Of a DNA stretch of 64,000 bases, positions 11,603 through 23,774 are shown in pieces (within the stretch, counting starts at the first letter, position 1; every line of letters begins with the position of its first letter). Made by a program: the position numbers and the translations under genes. The notes beneath the pieces were generated by a model, which was given only the letters and a program-made list of their open reading frames with translations, ran no database searches and was not told the DNA's origin. The DNA is from Thamnidium elegans (taxonomy: Eukaryota > Mucoromycota > Mucoromycetes > Mucorales > Mucoraceae), in contig JAIXMG010000004.1 in the NCBI GenBank assembly GCA_025201345.1, forward strand, positions 558,001-622,000, read 5' to 3'.

Positions 11603-13613
11603 TTATTTTTTATATCCAATAAAATTTTTAAATCCTGGATGATAAGTATTCCACCAAAAACTAATAACTGTACCAGGCCATAAACCATACGGCTATTTTT
11701 TTTTAAAAAAAAAAACAAAAAATAAGTAAAAAAAAAAAAAGACATCTATAAAGAAAAGAAAAAGGCTTACCTCTCCATCTTCATTAAGGTACCAAGAACG
11801 ACACCCACTCTTCCAAACTGTACCAGAAAAGCTTTTTCTCATATTGTTCGCATATGTGTCTTGTGCGACCAATGTGGGTTCCACAGCGACAAAGTTTCTG
11901 CTGATAGCATGCTTCATACACTTGATTGCAAGTTCAACTTGACTACATGTACAGAATGTTAATTAGATTCTATAATAAGCCAAAGGGGCTATCTTACCAT
12001 TCAATAATAGTAACAACTGAATTATGTCCAAGACCAACACCAGCCCCAAGCAAAAGGAAAAAGTTTGGGAAGCCATGAATGGTAGTACCTTTGTACATAC
12101 TAGGGAAATTCGATTTCCATTGATCGCGCAATGATAAACCTTGTCTTCCTTGAACTATTGATGCCATTAAAAAAAAATATTGTACGCGTACATATATAAA
12201 CTTACTGTCTAAATTTCCAAGGAACCCAGCAACATCAAACCCTGTAGCCAGTACAAGAATGTCTACTTGCTGCTTATGGCCTTGAGTGTCAATCACAATA
12301 TCACCCTGAGTATTTTGAACTGCAAGAGGCACAACCGTGACATTAGGCTGGGCTAATGCCTCTAAATAATTCTCGGATTTAGAAATACGTTTACAGCCAG
12401 GCGCAAAGTCAGGTATCAAGGTGGGGATTAAGTCTGGTCGGCCTGCTTTCTTTAATCGGCGGACCATTAAGAATTTAAACATTCTGTGGATTAGTCTTCC
12501 CAAAGACGTTTTATAGTAACCAAAGTTTACGTAATATACTTCATGCTATATTAAAGAGTTAAATATATTATTTTTTTTTAAAAAAATATATACTTTTGTA
12601 CCTGGAAGAAAATAATGTTACGGTAAAGTCTCATTAAGAACGGAATGTATTTCAAGAGAAATTTAGGGACGCGGGAGTATTTGAATTGATCTCTAGGGAC
12701 AATCCAAGCAGGTGTTCTTTGGTAACTGATCAGATGTTTAGCTACCTTTCTTAATTCTGGGATAACTTGAATAGCACTAACTTATTATGTCAATATATCA
12801 AATCTCTCCCTCCTTTTTTTTTCTTCTTTTTTTACCTTGCACCGCTGCCAACAACGGCTACATTCTTATCCTTGAAATCTATAGTTTTGTCCCAGTTGGC
12901 TGTATGCACTGTAGTTCCAGTGAAATTTTGAAGCTGAGATGGTACGTTGGGTACACGAAGAGGACCGAGACCAGCGAATCTACGGAAGCATATATAAGTC
13001 TTTTTGGGGGTAGCAGATTTTTTTTTTTTTTTTTTTTTTTTTGTAAGTTTCTCACACATAGTTAAAATATTCAGTAGTAATTTCTTGAGTATTGCTTTTC
13101 AAATTACGAGACTCTACTTTCCACAACTGATCGTGATCCATCCACTCAATTCGAATAACTTCAGTTGAAAACCGAGTTTGTTCATAGAGTTTGTACTTGC
13201 GGGCAACAAATCTTAAATAATCATAGATTTCGGTTTGAGGACTATAATGCGAAGACCAATCTATACAAACATACATTTAATTTCTCTATTTATTCTGTTT
13301 ATTCGGTCTTTTTTTTCTTTTTTTTTCTTTCTTACTTGGATTTAATTCGAAACTAAAAGAGTATAACGGACTAGGAACATCACAGGCACAGCCAGGGTAC
13401 GTATTATCGTGCCATGTACCCCCGACTTCTTCAGAAATTTCAAATACTTGTGCTGTAATCCCCAATTGTTTTTTCACTTGGATTGCAGCGCACATGCCAC
13501 TAAAACTAATTTTTTACATAAATAAACTTTAGAACACTTTATGTATGCTTCTTTTTTTTTATATCTTACCCTGAGCCAATGACGGCAACTGTAGGTAATT
13601 GTTTACTTGTCAT
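11603..13613 (-). CDS. Baeyer-Villiger-type flavin monooxygenase (class B)
   Basis: Nine exons: 13613-13570, 13505-13336, 13260-13056, 12979-12836, 12776-12602, 12545-12206, 12154-11998, 11942-11771, 11692-11603; 498 aa. The N-terminal FAD-binding motif is GSGFSG (residues about 13-18), followed by GGTWHDNTYPGCACD, the usual flavin-stacking segment. The Baeyer-Villiger fingerprint is present as FTGTTVHTANWD (F-x-G-x3-H-x3-W-D), directly before the NADPH Rossmann motif GSGASA. LATGFD and GPN-like LGHNSV segments complete the family pattern. These enzymes insert oxygen into ketones or oxidise heteroatoms using FAD and NADPH. No signal peptide. Substrate unknown. Confidence 0.9.
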
Positions 13614-14399
13614 ATTTGTTTAAGAAAGAAAAGGTAAAAGAAAGTTTAAAAAACAAAGGTTTTATTTTAAAATGAAAATGTTAAATTTTGTAATTCCATT
13701 TGAGCTTTATTTAGTAATTGAGTTTCTTGTAGCACCTTTGACATATGTTTTAGTAGATATTATATTTATACCTATTCAATATGACAAGCTAAAATATACT
13801 TTATCTGGTCATTCGGTAATTACCCTGATTTGAGAGTCAGGTATATACATATTTTTTTTTTGGGGATTTTTTTTTTTTTTTTTTACATTCTCGATAATCC
13901 ATTAAGATTAATATTTCTTTTGTATAAGTAACTTTTCCTATTTAAAAATAAATAGAAGATGAAAATTAAGGGCAAAACTATGAAAGAAAACTTACGTTAT
14001 TTATACAAACATTTTTTTTTTAGCAGTTCTGTACCCGTATCTTTCTCTTTTTATTTTTCGTTATATGTGTACTGACAAGTGCTTTTATACGTGCACCTTA
14101 AAAGAACCTTATATCTTATATTCTTTTATTAATCTGCTTTTTTCTAGCGCTTTTGTTTTATTTTATGTTTGTACAAAAAGATACTGTCCTTCTTAAAGCA
14201 ACAAACAGGCTTAATAGCACTTATTTTTCAAAGGTGGTCGCCCGACTGTGATAAATATCCAAGTTACGCTAAAAAAAATACGCCTATATTCTTTCTGAAT
14301 CTGTAAATAGGGCGTGCACCAAAACTTTTTTATTGTAAAGAGTGTCCTATTTCCACAACTTAGGTATGTCGCAGCTTTTTTCTGGAGCAGTGATTATGG

Positions 14400-14574
14400 A
14401 TGGATCTGCAGCGCTATTATGAAACGGTTTGGAGCCCCTGTGGCATGTTACGAAATGTAGACGCTCATTTTGAAAGAAGAGCAGGATCAACACGATATCA
14501 ATCATCATGCCTTAGAAACGAAAACGAATTATGGTTGGATCACGATCGTTACCGTAGAAGGTGATAATACAACT

Positions 14575-14619
<45 letters not shown>

Positions 14620-14708
14620 GGTTACTTTTAATTATACAAATTGATAGAAATGTAGTAGCAGCTGACAATTTATTTCCTAGGTATACCGTTTTAAATTTAC
14701 TTAGATGA
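14400..14708 (+). CDS. Candidate small two-exon gene (82 aa) or decayed fragment
   Basis: An ATG at 14400 opens a frame that can be spliced from 14560 to 14621 (a 60 nt GT-AG intron made largely of A38), continuing in frame to a TGA at 14706-14708. The first exon encodes a basic, Trp/Tyr/Cys-containing peptide (MDLQRYYETVWSPCGMLRNV start) and the second a hydrophobic, Val/Leu-rich one. Intron size and homopolymer content match those of real genes here. Against it: another frame over 14467-14580 is also open, and 14709-14790 has a further coding-like frame, so this may be a relic of a longer gene. Family not recognised. Confidence 0.3.
14580..14617. repeat. A38 homopolymer
   Basis: The longest mononucleotide run I noticed in the window. 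Its exact length is likely to be uncertain in any assembly. Confidence 0.85.
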
Positions 14709-15580
14709 GGAATCTATCGAAAACAAGGCAACAGAAGTCGACCAGTCCGCAGAACTACCAGGTGCAGTTATGTTAGATATGCAGTGAGTTTTATTTTTTG
14801 CCAACGTATACTCTTTGTAGATCTTTCATGAGGAAAAATAACAACACAAGAGGAAAATATAACCGAAGGGTAGCTTCAACATGAAAATACAGCCGCGACC
14901 AGTTGTCACCAAAAACCATAAAAATATTACTAGCAGTGTATTTCTATAAAGTAAATAAATAAAATTGGGTATCGTATGTGAAAACGATCTTTTTTACGTA
15001 TGAAACTGATACCTCCTTCTTCTATTTTTTCTTGCTTAATACGGAGATACTAATATTAAGTATGAAGTTTGCCAACTAATTATGAGAAAGAAAAAAAAAT
15101 AAAGAAGAAAAAAAGAAGGGAAGGTATTTACACTTTCAGATATGATTTATCCAGCTGTAAATTGCTGATATATAACAAACTAATACCTGCCATACATTGT
15201 AGTATTAAAAAAGAAGAAAATTTTATCAAGTTATACCAGAGGACGACATAATTCATGGTCGAAACTAAAGAATACTGAATAAATGATTGCATGTAGACTG
15301 AAACAACGTGACAGGAGTGCTTTATTCCCCGCTTATTGGAGGAATTAGCACCACAACAAGACGTCACGAAGTGAAAATGAAGTGCACCAAGTTTTCACAA
15401 AAAAAAAAAAAAAAAAAAAATAAGGGAGAGAGAGAGAGAGAGAGCTAAAGCCCTTTTTTTCTCTCTCTCTTTTTTTTTTACACATATTTTTTTTTTTTTT
15501 TTTTTCACCTTGTAATTAAAACCCTTTTTTTTTGTATATAATAATTAAAATAAAAAAATAAAAATATATAAAAAAGAGAC

Positions 15581-16687
15581 ATGAATCTGGAAGACACAGA
15601 GAATTGCACGTTAATTAAAGCAAGGATTAATACAGAGCTTGTTTCCATTTATACCAATACCTTTCAACATGTTGGACAAAAGTTTCTTGATTCACTTATG
15701 CAACAAATTGCAGTTCAAACCAAAGTGCAAACAACACTACTATTACAGCTGCTATCAGTAGAAGAATACAAGGAGCTCTCGCGTATCTATAGCAACCAAA
15801 ATAAAAAGTTTAATGTTATATCGATGGATAGCGATTTTAGCAGTTCACCCGATATAGATGAACCATCGCCCCAGCACCCCACGCAGGTAGATACCTTTTA
15901 CGATAGCCTACAGGATCAATTTTTATTGATTAAGTCTTGTTATTCAAATGGTGCAAGTATTGAATCAATGTAAATACTATAATAATATGTTTGTTGTTTA
16001 TTATAATAATTTAACCTTTTTATACAAATATTATATACATATATATTTTTATTATATAAATATCCTAGCCAACCAAATACTATCATTCCACTATCAATTT
16101 TAAATAGTTCCACTTCACCTTATATAAAAGCTTTATTACATTCTACCAAGATACTATCTATTGATCATGCTGTAGAGGGAGAAGAGTTGATTTATCCAGC
16201 ATTTCAGCATTTCGTTTCATCAAGGCTTGAATCGTTTGATAAGTCTAATACAATAAAGGGTTTGATTTGTGTAATGGATAATACGGTGATGGATAAAGAA
16301 AAGTTGGATGTCATTACTACTATACTCAATCATGTACACGACCGTTGTGTAAACGAATTAAATCAAATACAAGAGCACGAAGTACTGATAAGCGCAAGGG
16401 ATTTAGCTTCGTTAGACGCTGAAAACAAACTAAAGTTTTTGGCTGATATGAGTCACGAAATTAGGTAACAAATAATTATATGTATATTATATATATTCAA
16501 ATATATTAATTACATTTTAGAACACCCATGAATGCTGTCATTGCTTTAACTGATTTATTACTACAAGAAAGATCTTCTTTAAATATGGAACAAATAGAAC
16601 ATTTAGAAGTTATTCAAACCAGTGGTAGTCACCTATTAACTGTAAAGTAAAAAGAAAAAAGATATAACTATTACACAAGTTACTAAC

Positions 16688-16720
<33 letters not shown>

Positions 16721-17999
16721 CATGCTGTTGCCAGATTATAAATGATATTTTAGATATTTCTAAATTAAACCATGATCCTAAATTTAAACTCGAAAATAGA
16801 AGATTTAGTTTAAGAAAATGTTTAAAAGGTTTGTTTATTTATGTATTTTATATACATATATATATTGATATACGTGTATATAAAACGTAGATACATTAAA
16901 TATGGCAAGACATCAAGCATCAATGAGTCAACAAAATAAAATGGTGTACGTATTAGAATGCCCTGCAGACAAAGATGATAATTTACCATTACCTCAGCTT
17001 ATTTCGCAACTTGAAAATAATGGAATCTTACTTCGACCTTTACTTCATAAGAAGGGCAAAACCGTGTTACCTGTCATATGGAAGATTGATTCCGATGTAC
17101 CTGATCATTTCCTTGGTGACACTATGCGTTTAACACAAATCATGTTGAACCTATGTTCAAATGCAGTCAAGGTAAAATAAATCAATAATAAATAATCATC
17201 ATGTTATATACTAACCCAAAAAAAAAAAAAAAAAAAAAAGTTTACAAAACAAGGTGGTATTCATATTCGTATTAAACGATCTACACCAACACCCAGAGCA
17301 TCATCTATTAACGGACATCAAAACGAAAAACGATTAACATTTAAAGAAAGATACGATGCAAAGATAGAGACGATTTGGACCCGAGCTTTACAAGAGAAAA
17401 GAGAGAGAAATAATAGTAATTCGAGTTATAATTTATCACCTACATCATCATCAGGTGTAAGTGGACTTGTTTCATCAGAGGAATTCGTAACAGAGGATTA
17501 TCTGGGTGAAAAAGCTATTTTAGAAATTTCAGTTACAGATACTGGAATTGGTATACCTGCAGATCGTTTACCAAAATTGTTCAAGTCGTTTTCGCAAATT
17601 GATATTTCTACAGCCAGACGGTATGGTGGTACAGGTCTAGGCCTTGCAATATCAAGTACGCTAGTGAATAGAATGGGTGGGTGTGTTTGGGTCGAATCAG
17701 AGGAAGGTGTTGGTTCTAGATTCGCTTTAACTTTGCCAATGACGGTTGCTCCAAGGTCTAGAAATTATAGTAATGATAGTACTCCTTTAGGTTATGTCGG
17801 TTCTCCTTCTTCTCCTAGTTCAACTATATCTGATAGTAGTGGAAGTGTTCAATCGTCAGTAGGAGGTGGTGTTTCAGATAATAATTCACCATTGTATACT
17901 TTTACGACACCTGTTGCATCCAATCCAAGTTATTTTCCAACTATGAATTATGGTCAGTCCAACAATAACAATACTGTACCACAACAACAACAACATCAT

Positions 18000-18033
<34 letters not shown>

Positions 18034-19102
18034 CCATGTTACCAAGAACGACTCATCAACAATTATTTAGTTCTGAAATTTATAATAATAATAGACTTGA
18101 ACCGTCTATTTCTTTGGCCTTACAAACCTCCAATGACCCTCAATTTTCTCCCATGGCTGAAGATGTACCTCCAGCCAGTTCTTCTTCTTCGGGTATAGAT
18201 AGTATTAAACGTGTAACCCAGAATGTAACTCATAATTTAGGTGGGGGGATAAGTATTAATGCCGGTAATAATGGAACAGCTAGAAAGACCTATAACGATT
18301 TATTATCGCCTGCTTCCAGAAGTACGCGTGTCGCTATTACAAAACAACATTATCATAATAGAAAACCACAGACCAAAGAAGAAAATTTAGCTAAAATACA
18401 TCCGTTACGAATTTTACTGGCGGAAGATAATATATGTAAGTCCCTCCCCCCCCCCCATGTTTTGTTTATGTACATGTGCTCATATTTTTTTTTCATAGTG
18501 AATCAAAAAATTGCTATTAGCATTTTGAAAAGGCTGGGGTATATTGATGTAGCTATTGCCAACAACGGAAAAGAAGTGCTTTCTTTAATGAGAAGTTCTG
18601 TTTTTGATGTCATATTTGTAAGCATATTAATTTATAAAAAAAAAAAAAAAGTAAACTAACCAAAATTTACTAGATGGATTTGTACATGCCTGAAATGGAC
18701 GGATTAGAAGTAACACGAGAAATAATCAAAGAAAGAGCGAAACAAAAGGTTGTAGATGCCAATGAAGAAGATTCGACTGGACCGATTTCACTTTTAAATA
18801 CAGTGGATGTATATATTATTGCATTGACAGCTTCAGCCTCACGCGAAGACCGTCAGATTTGTATAGATGCGGGCATGAACGATTTTATCAGTAAACCTTT
18901 TACCATGACCGAAATGAAATCAGCTTTAAAGACTTGCGCTAATAAACGTAAAAAGAGAAGAAAGTTGGCTCAGAAACAATTGGCTGAGATGGAAGAAGTC
19001 GTTGATACAACCGTGAATCCTGCTGCTGCGTCATTAAATACCTCAAGTACTGCAGACGATCCCATGTTGGATGTTGAATCCGCGTCAACGCATCTTGTAT
19101 AA
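15581..19102 (+). CDS. Soluble hybrid histidine kinase with receiver domain
   Basis: Eight exons: 15581-15969, 16069-16464, 16521-16641, 16735-16828, 16891-17171, 17241-18435, 18499-18617, 18674-19102; 1007 aa. The phosphorylated His is in FLADMSHEIRTPMN (HisKA, about residues 252-266). The ATPase shows the N box (LNLCSNAVKFT), G1 (DTGIGIP), F box (FKSFSQ) and G2 (GGTGLGL). A Gln/Ser/Asn-rich linker precedes a receiver domain with LLAEDN, phospho-acceptor Asp in MDLYMPEMDG, and SKPF. No membrane segment is visible; the first 250 residues may be a GAF-like sensor but I cannot name it. A charged insert of about 65 residues separates the N and G1 boxes. Likely feeds a Ypd1-type phosphorelay. Confidence 0.93.
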
Positions 19103-19627
19103 CAATATAGCATACCCTTTTTTTTCTCTCTCAATTTTGATCCATCTTGTCCCACCCCTTTTCCTCCATATACATATTCCCCGTCCCTTTTTGCCTCTCT
19201 CTTTTTCTTTTTATTATGATTCTATTTAGTTTTTATAGTCTCAAATCATCTCTTGCTGTTATCAACACACTCTTTTAACTACATATATATATATACTACA
19301 ATTATAAACAATTTCTTTTTATATAAATCCATCGGATTCCATTAAAATGAAAATTACTCTTATTAAAATGTTAGGATGGATATTATCAGTTATTCGTTAG
19401 TATTGAACATATCGCAAACGGATAGTCTTATTTTGAAAGATACTTTACATTGACAAGTTACGTGGACTTTTTCTGGCATATTCCAATACCTTAAAGCCAT
19501 TCATCTTTAACTCTTTTATGAAATATTCATAAAGAGATAACTAGCAATTATAAAAGAATTAATGAAATTAATAGTCGGTTAGTATCGTTACTTCTTGTTG
19601 AAAGTGGGTTACCTCTGATTTCAAGAT

Positions 19628-20055
19628 TTATAATGGCTTTTGCTCTACACATATAACATTGGAATTTTGTAAAACTTTTTCGATGTAAGATAGTTTCTTG
19701 GGTTCTTCTGAAGATACAGCATTTTTTTTTTTTTTTTTTTTTACACCTAAGATACGTACTGATTTTAATTCAGATAGGATTGATACTTGCCGACTAAATT
19801 CTAAACCATTACATTTACATGTTTCTTCAATCATAGTATAATAGAATATGGAATTAAAAGTATCGTCCTTGTTTCAGCGAGCTCTTTCCATAGACGATAT
19901 AGGTCCTTTACTGTAACCATAGATTACTAGTTCCTTAGATAGGTCATCCTGGTTTCGGTCTAAATTGTCATCAGCTTTTTGTGCCATAATTTGGCAAATC
20001 GATGGAGCATCCAAATTTAAAGTATTAATATTAGATATTGGTGTGATGGCACGTT
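19628..20055 (-). pseudogene. Decayed coding fragment, family unknown
   Basis: Reading minus from 20055, one frame stays open for about 60 codons with natural protein composition (it includes NLDAPSICQIMAQKADDNLD and SKELVIYGYSKGPISSMERA). It then meets one in-frame stop near 19876 and resumes in the same frame to about 19720, where a T/A homopolymer breaks it, and ends at 19628. The long same-frame extension across a single stop suggests a gene that has lost function. There is no recognisable domain, so a transposon or a lineage-specific host gene are both possible. Confidence 0.4.
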
Positions 20056-20404
20056 ACCACCAGGATCATTTTTCAATTATATTAAATAGCTTTTATAGTT
20101 TTTAGTAAAGTGTAAATATTTACGCTGTTGTAGTGATTTTGCGTTTGCACTTTCCAAATAAAAGTGGTCTTGTTAAGATGTCTAAAAAGCTTTAATTCTT
20201 TTATTAGTAAACCTTTCACAGGCATAAAAGTTTCCGCTAACATGTTATTCCAAGACATAGTACAGATTTTAGCACGTACACGTATTCAAGAAGAACATTT
20301 TATTACAAAGTTTAATTCGGACGCTCAGTAAGCTTCGATTAGGTTCTAAAGAAGCACTACTACAAAAAAGTCTTTCCTTATAATATCTAAATAAAAAAAA
20401 TTGC

Positions 20405-20410
<6 letters not shown>

Positions 20411-20439
<29 letters not shown>
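20411..20439. repeat. (CT)n microsatellite
   Basis: About 14 CT units in gene-free DNA. Confidence 0.9.
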
Positions 20440-20442
<3 letters not shown>

Positions 20443-20973
20443 GTGGCATTTGTATTGATGATCATCCATAAATAATATTATGTCTCAAAAGCTAATAAAA
20501 CATCCGTACTGCTAATGTCAGAAAAAAAAGTTCGTTAAAGTCTTTCAAAACTTGACAACTAGAAACGGCCAAGTACAAAGATCATGACGTATTATGCTAC
20601 TGTTTGTTTCGTATGTCATACTTATAAGTTAATGAATCATTTTTATGCTTATTGTTTTGACTTGATTCACGCGACAGACTTAATTTTTATGAAATTAACG
20701 TGAATGTAGATAAACGAAAAATAATATATTATACTTTTTTTTGTGTGTCTCAACTGCTGACACACGTTTTTTTAATTGGCGAGAATATCCATCGTCGTAC
20801 CGGCTGTATAAACGAAGAAAATGAAAAAAGAGCTAGTAGTTTCTTTTAACTTGTACAAGTGGTAACAATGCGTTTTTGCATTATTTAACAAGATCAGAGT
20901 GTGTTTAACGCGAGGCTATCACGAATAGTACATATCTTTATGCTTTAACTAAAAAAAATAAATAAAAAAATGT

Positions 20974-20983
20974 GTATATAAAG
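20974..20983 (+). promoter_or_regulatory. Probable TATA box of the ENGase gene
   Basis: GTATATAAAG lies about 108 bp upstream of the ATG at 21091 and is followed by a pyrimidine-rich leader. Confidence 0.5.
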
Positions 20984-21090
20984 TTTCACTTTTTTCTTTA
21001 CGTAACAAAAAATAATACTTTACTCACACGGAAACAAACTGTTCCTTTTTTATATTTTTTCTCTCTTTCCAATTTTGTTGTTCTTTATCT

Positions 21091-23745
21091 ATGCCGTCAC
21101 TAACACTATCTCAAGAAAAAGACACACTTTCACCTGTATCGTTTGCACTCAAGTCTATGAATGAGTTGCGTGATTGGGTACCTACCAAACAAGACGAGTT
21201 TAATATACCTAACGTGCCACTACAACCACGTGAAAGGAACGCCCTGAAACCTCGATTGCTTTTAACTCATGATATGGCCGGAGGATATAAACAAGATAAG
21301 TTTATTCAAGGTAATGATTATTCGGATATCTATTCCGTACAGTATTGGCACTTGGCCGATATGTTTAATTAGTAAAGTATTATATACATATAACCAAAAA
21401 AGAGAGAATTTTATTTAATGGTATTATTTTGACTAGCTTTTCACATGAACGTGTTTCCATTCCTCCTGTCAATTGGACTAATGCCTGTCATAGAAATGGT
21501 GTCAAAAGTTTAGGCACGTTTTTGGTAGAAGGTAATAACCAAATGCACGAGATGGAAGCCTTGTTACATGGTCCACCTTTAGACTCGGGTAGTGACGACG
21601 ATGATCCTATGAGACTTTGGAGTCCCTTTTATGCCGATAAGCTAGGTAACGTATTATACATATGTAGCTAAAAATACACATCTGTGCTTAAATACACTTT
21701 TTTTTTTTTTTTTTTTTTTTTTTTAGTGGCAATTGCAAAGCATTATGGATTTGACGGTTGGTTATTTAATATTGAATGTGAATTCTTTCCATTTCCCACA
21801 AACCCTAAAACAAAAGCCGAGGAATTAGCAAAGTAATAATGAATTATACACAGTAGCAATGTTTATATACTGACGAAATGTATATAAAGATTTATGCATT
21901 ATTTTAAAGAAAAAATGCACGTAGAAATCCCGGGTTCGCAAGTAATTTGGTACGACAGTATGACCAATGACGGAGACGTCGACTGGCAAAACAACCTTAC
22001 TTGTAAAAACGAATTGTTCTTTAGAAATTCAGATGGTATCTTTTTAAACTATTGGTGGAAAAAAGAGTACCCTGAAATGGCTAGACGGTTCGCTGAAAGA
22101 CTTGGAAAGTCTGGTTTAGATGTTTATTTCGGAACGGATGTTTGGGGAAGACGCACGTATGGTGGCGGTGGTTTTCAATCTTACAAGGTAAAAATTATAT
22201 ATACTGCTTTTTGTTTGTGTTAGACTTATATATAATACTTTGGGGAAGTAGGGCGTGAAAGAAGCTAGCTCGGCTCAAACTTCTTCTGCTTTGTTCGGTA
22301 CGGCTTGGACGTATGAAAATTTTGGAAAAGAAGAGTTTAATAAGATGGATCATTTGTTTTGGTGTGGTGGTAATTATATTGATTATCCTCCTCCATCTCC
22401 AACCGACCTTAAAAACGAAAAAGGAACTGAAAGTGATGATAGGTAAAAAAAAAAAAAGAAAAAAAGTTTTAAATGAAATAATACCGTAAATGAAGTTTAA
22501 TCTCGGTTTTTTTTTTTAAACGTAATAGTGAGGATGAATTAATGTATGGACATAAAAAAGGGATTACAGATACCGTGTCTACTATTCCAGTTCCTGGTAT
22601 AGACTGGTTTGTTACTACGTTTGATAGAGGCTTTGGCGAACGCTTTTATTATAAGGGAAAGGTATATTTTCTGTATTTTAAACCTGTATGGCTACTAACC
22701 TATTTTTTTTTTTAAAAAAAAATAGAAATTACTTTCGCAACCTTGGTCCCATTTATCACATCAAGCTGTTCTTCCTAATTTAGATTATCGTAGCCCTCAA
22801 GTGTATCCAGTAGACAAGAACGTTAAAGTCACTAGCTTCTTGGAATCAAAGTATGGTGCCTTTACAGGCGGCACATCACTTATTATCAAAGGCCAACGCC
22901 TAAGTCACCGAGAATCACGAGACCTGGAATCTGAAGTAACTTTACCACTTTTCAAGCTCTCACTAGATGCCAGTAAAGGATGTTCTGTACGATATATATA
23001 CCGAACACTGCTACAAGACGATATTAAACTCACCATGTCCTGTCACTTTTTATTAAAGACCAGTAAAAACGAAACTGAAGCTCATTTCTTTTCCTCGTGG
23101 AAACCTGAGAGTTCGGTTGATAAAGAAGATGGATTAAGGGCTACTATTTCTACTGCTAATTTAAATGAAAGTAGATGCTTTTTATTGCCTGCTACAGAAG
23201 AAACCACCGGAGAAAATGATTGGATTACAAAGACGATCGATATTCCGGCTGTACCTGCTGGTAGTGCCTTGCACTTAACTCGTATAGAAGTCTGCGTTTC
23301 GGCTAATATGGCAAGTCTAGCAAGTTTAACTACACAAGTTATTGCTTCACTTGGGTACCTTAGTATTATACCCAATATATCAAATATTCGAACAGTAAAT
23401 GATAGCGCTCATCTTATTGATTTAGAGTGGACAGATATAGTTGTAGAAAAGGAAACTAAAGAAGATTTGAGTGATATTGGAAATGAAGATGTTGCAGTGT
23501 ATTATGGAACATTAAAATGGACCGATTTAACTCAAGTCATGCATGATTGGAAAGAAACAGAGTTTTACAAGATATCTTCTAGAGAAGGAAACCAGTGTAC
23601 GTTTTTAGGTACATCCTTTTGTTGCCAGTATCGTATCTCTGGATTAAAATCAATGGAATCCAAGGTACCTGAAATTTTAGTAGAAGCTGTAAATAGAGAA
23701 GGACATATTTCTTCAAGTGCAACAATTGATATGTTTAAACAATAA
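21091..23745 (+). CDS. Endo-beta-N-acetylglucosaminidase, GH85 (Endo-M-like)
   Basis: Seven exons: 21091-21371, 21437-21645, 21727-21832, 21890-22187, 22252-22442, 22529-22661, 22726-23745; 745 aa, about the size of Mucor Endo-M. The catalytic site is in DGWLFNIECEF: the Asn and Glu two residues apart match the GH85 oxazoline-stabilising Asn and acid/base Glu. The later VIWYDSM holds the tyrosine used in substrate-assisted catalysis. The enzyme cleaves the chitobiose core of N-glycans. No signal peptide is visible, so it is probably cytosolic and acts on free or misfolded glycoprotein glycans. Beta-sandwich modules fill the C-terminal half. It is tail to tail with POT1 (29 bp between stops). 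Confidence 0.95.
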
Positions 23746-23774
23746 ACAGTTTTTATATTATTTTATTTTTTATT

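Larger units (their letters stand above)
13614..15580. other. Long intergenic stretch
   Basis: About 2 kb. It contains an A38 run (14580-14617), a GA/CT-rich pair near 15426-15472, and a coding-like patch at 14400-14790 listed separately. The last 200 bp form the T-rich leader of the histidine kinase gene. Nothing else supported. Confidence 0.5.
19103..21090. other. Long intergenic stretch with decayed gene and microsatellite
   Basis: About 2 kb. It contains the minus-strand remnant described at 19628-20055, a CT microsatellite at 20411-20439, and the ENGase promoter. No intact gene. Confidence 0.5.

Noticed and set aside
14721..14790. Short coding-like frame downstream of the candidate small gene
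   Set aside because: About 25 codons without a start or splice partner; listed only as context for the possible relic at 14400.
15426..15472. GA run and following CT run as a long hairpin
   Set aside because: They can pair, but both are low-complexity microsatellites common in this genome's leaders, so no specific function is claimed.
17950..18198. Asn/Ile-rich frame inside the histidine kinase
   Set aside because: It is an alternate frame of the CAA repeat in the kinase linker.
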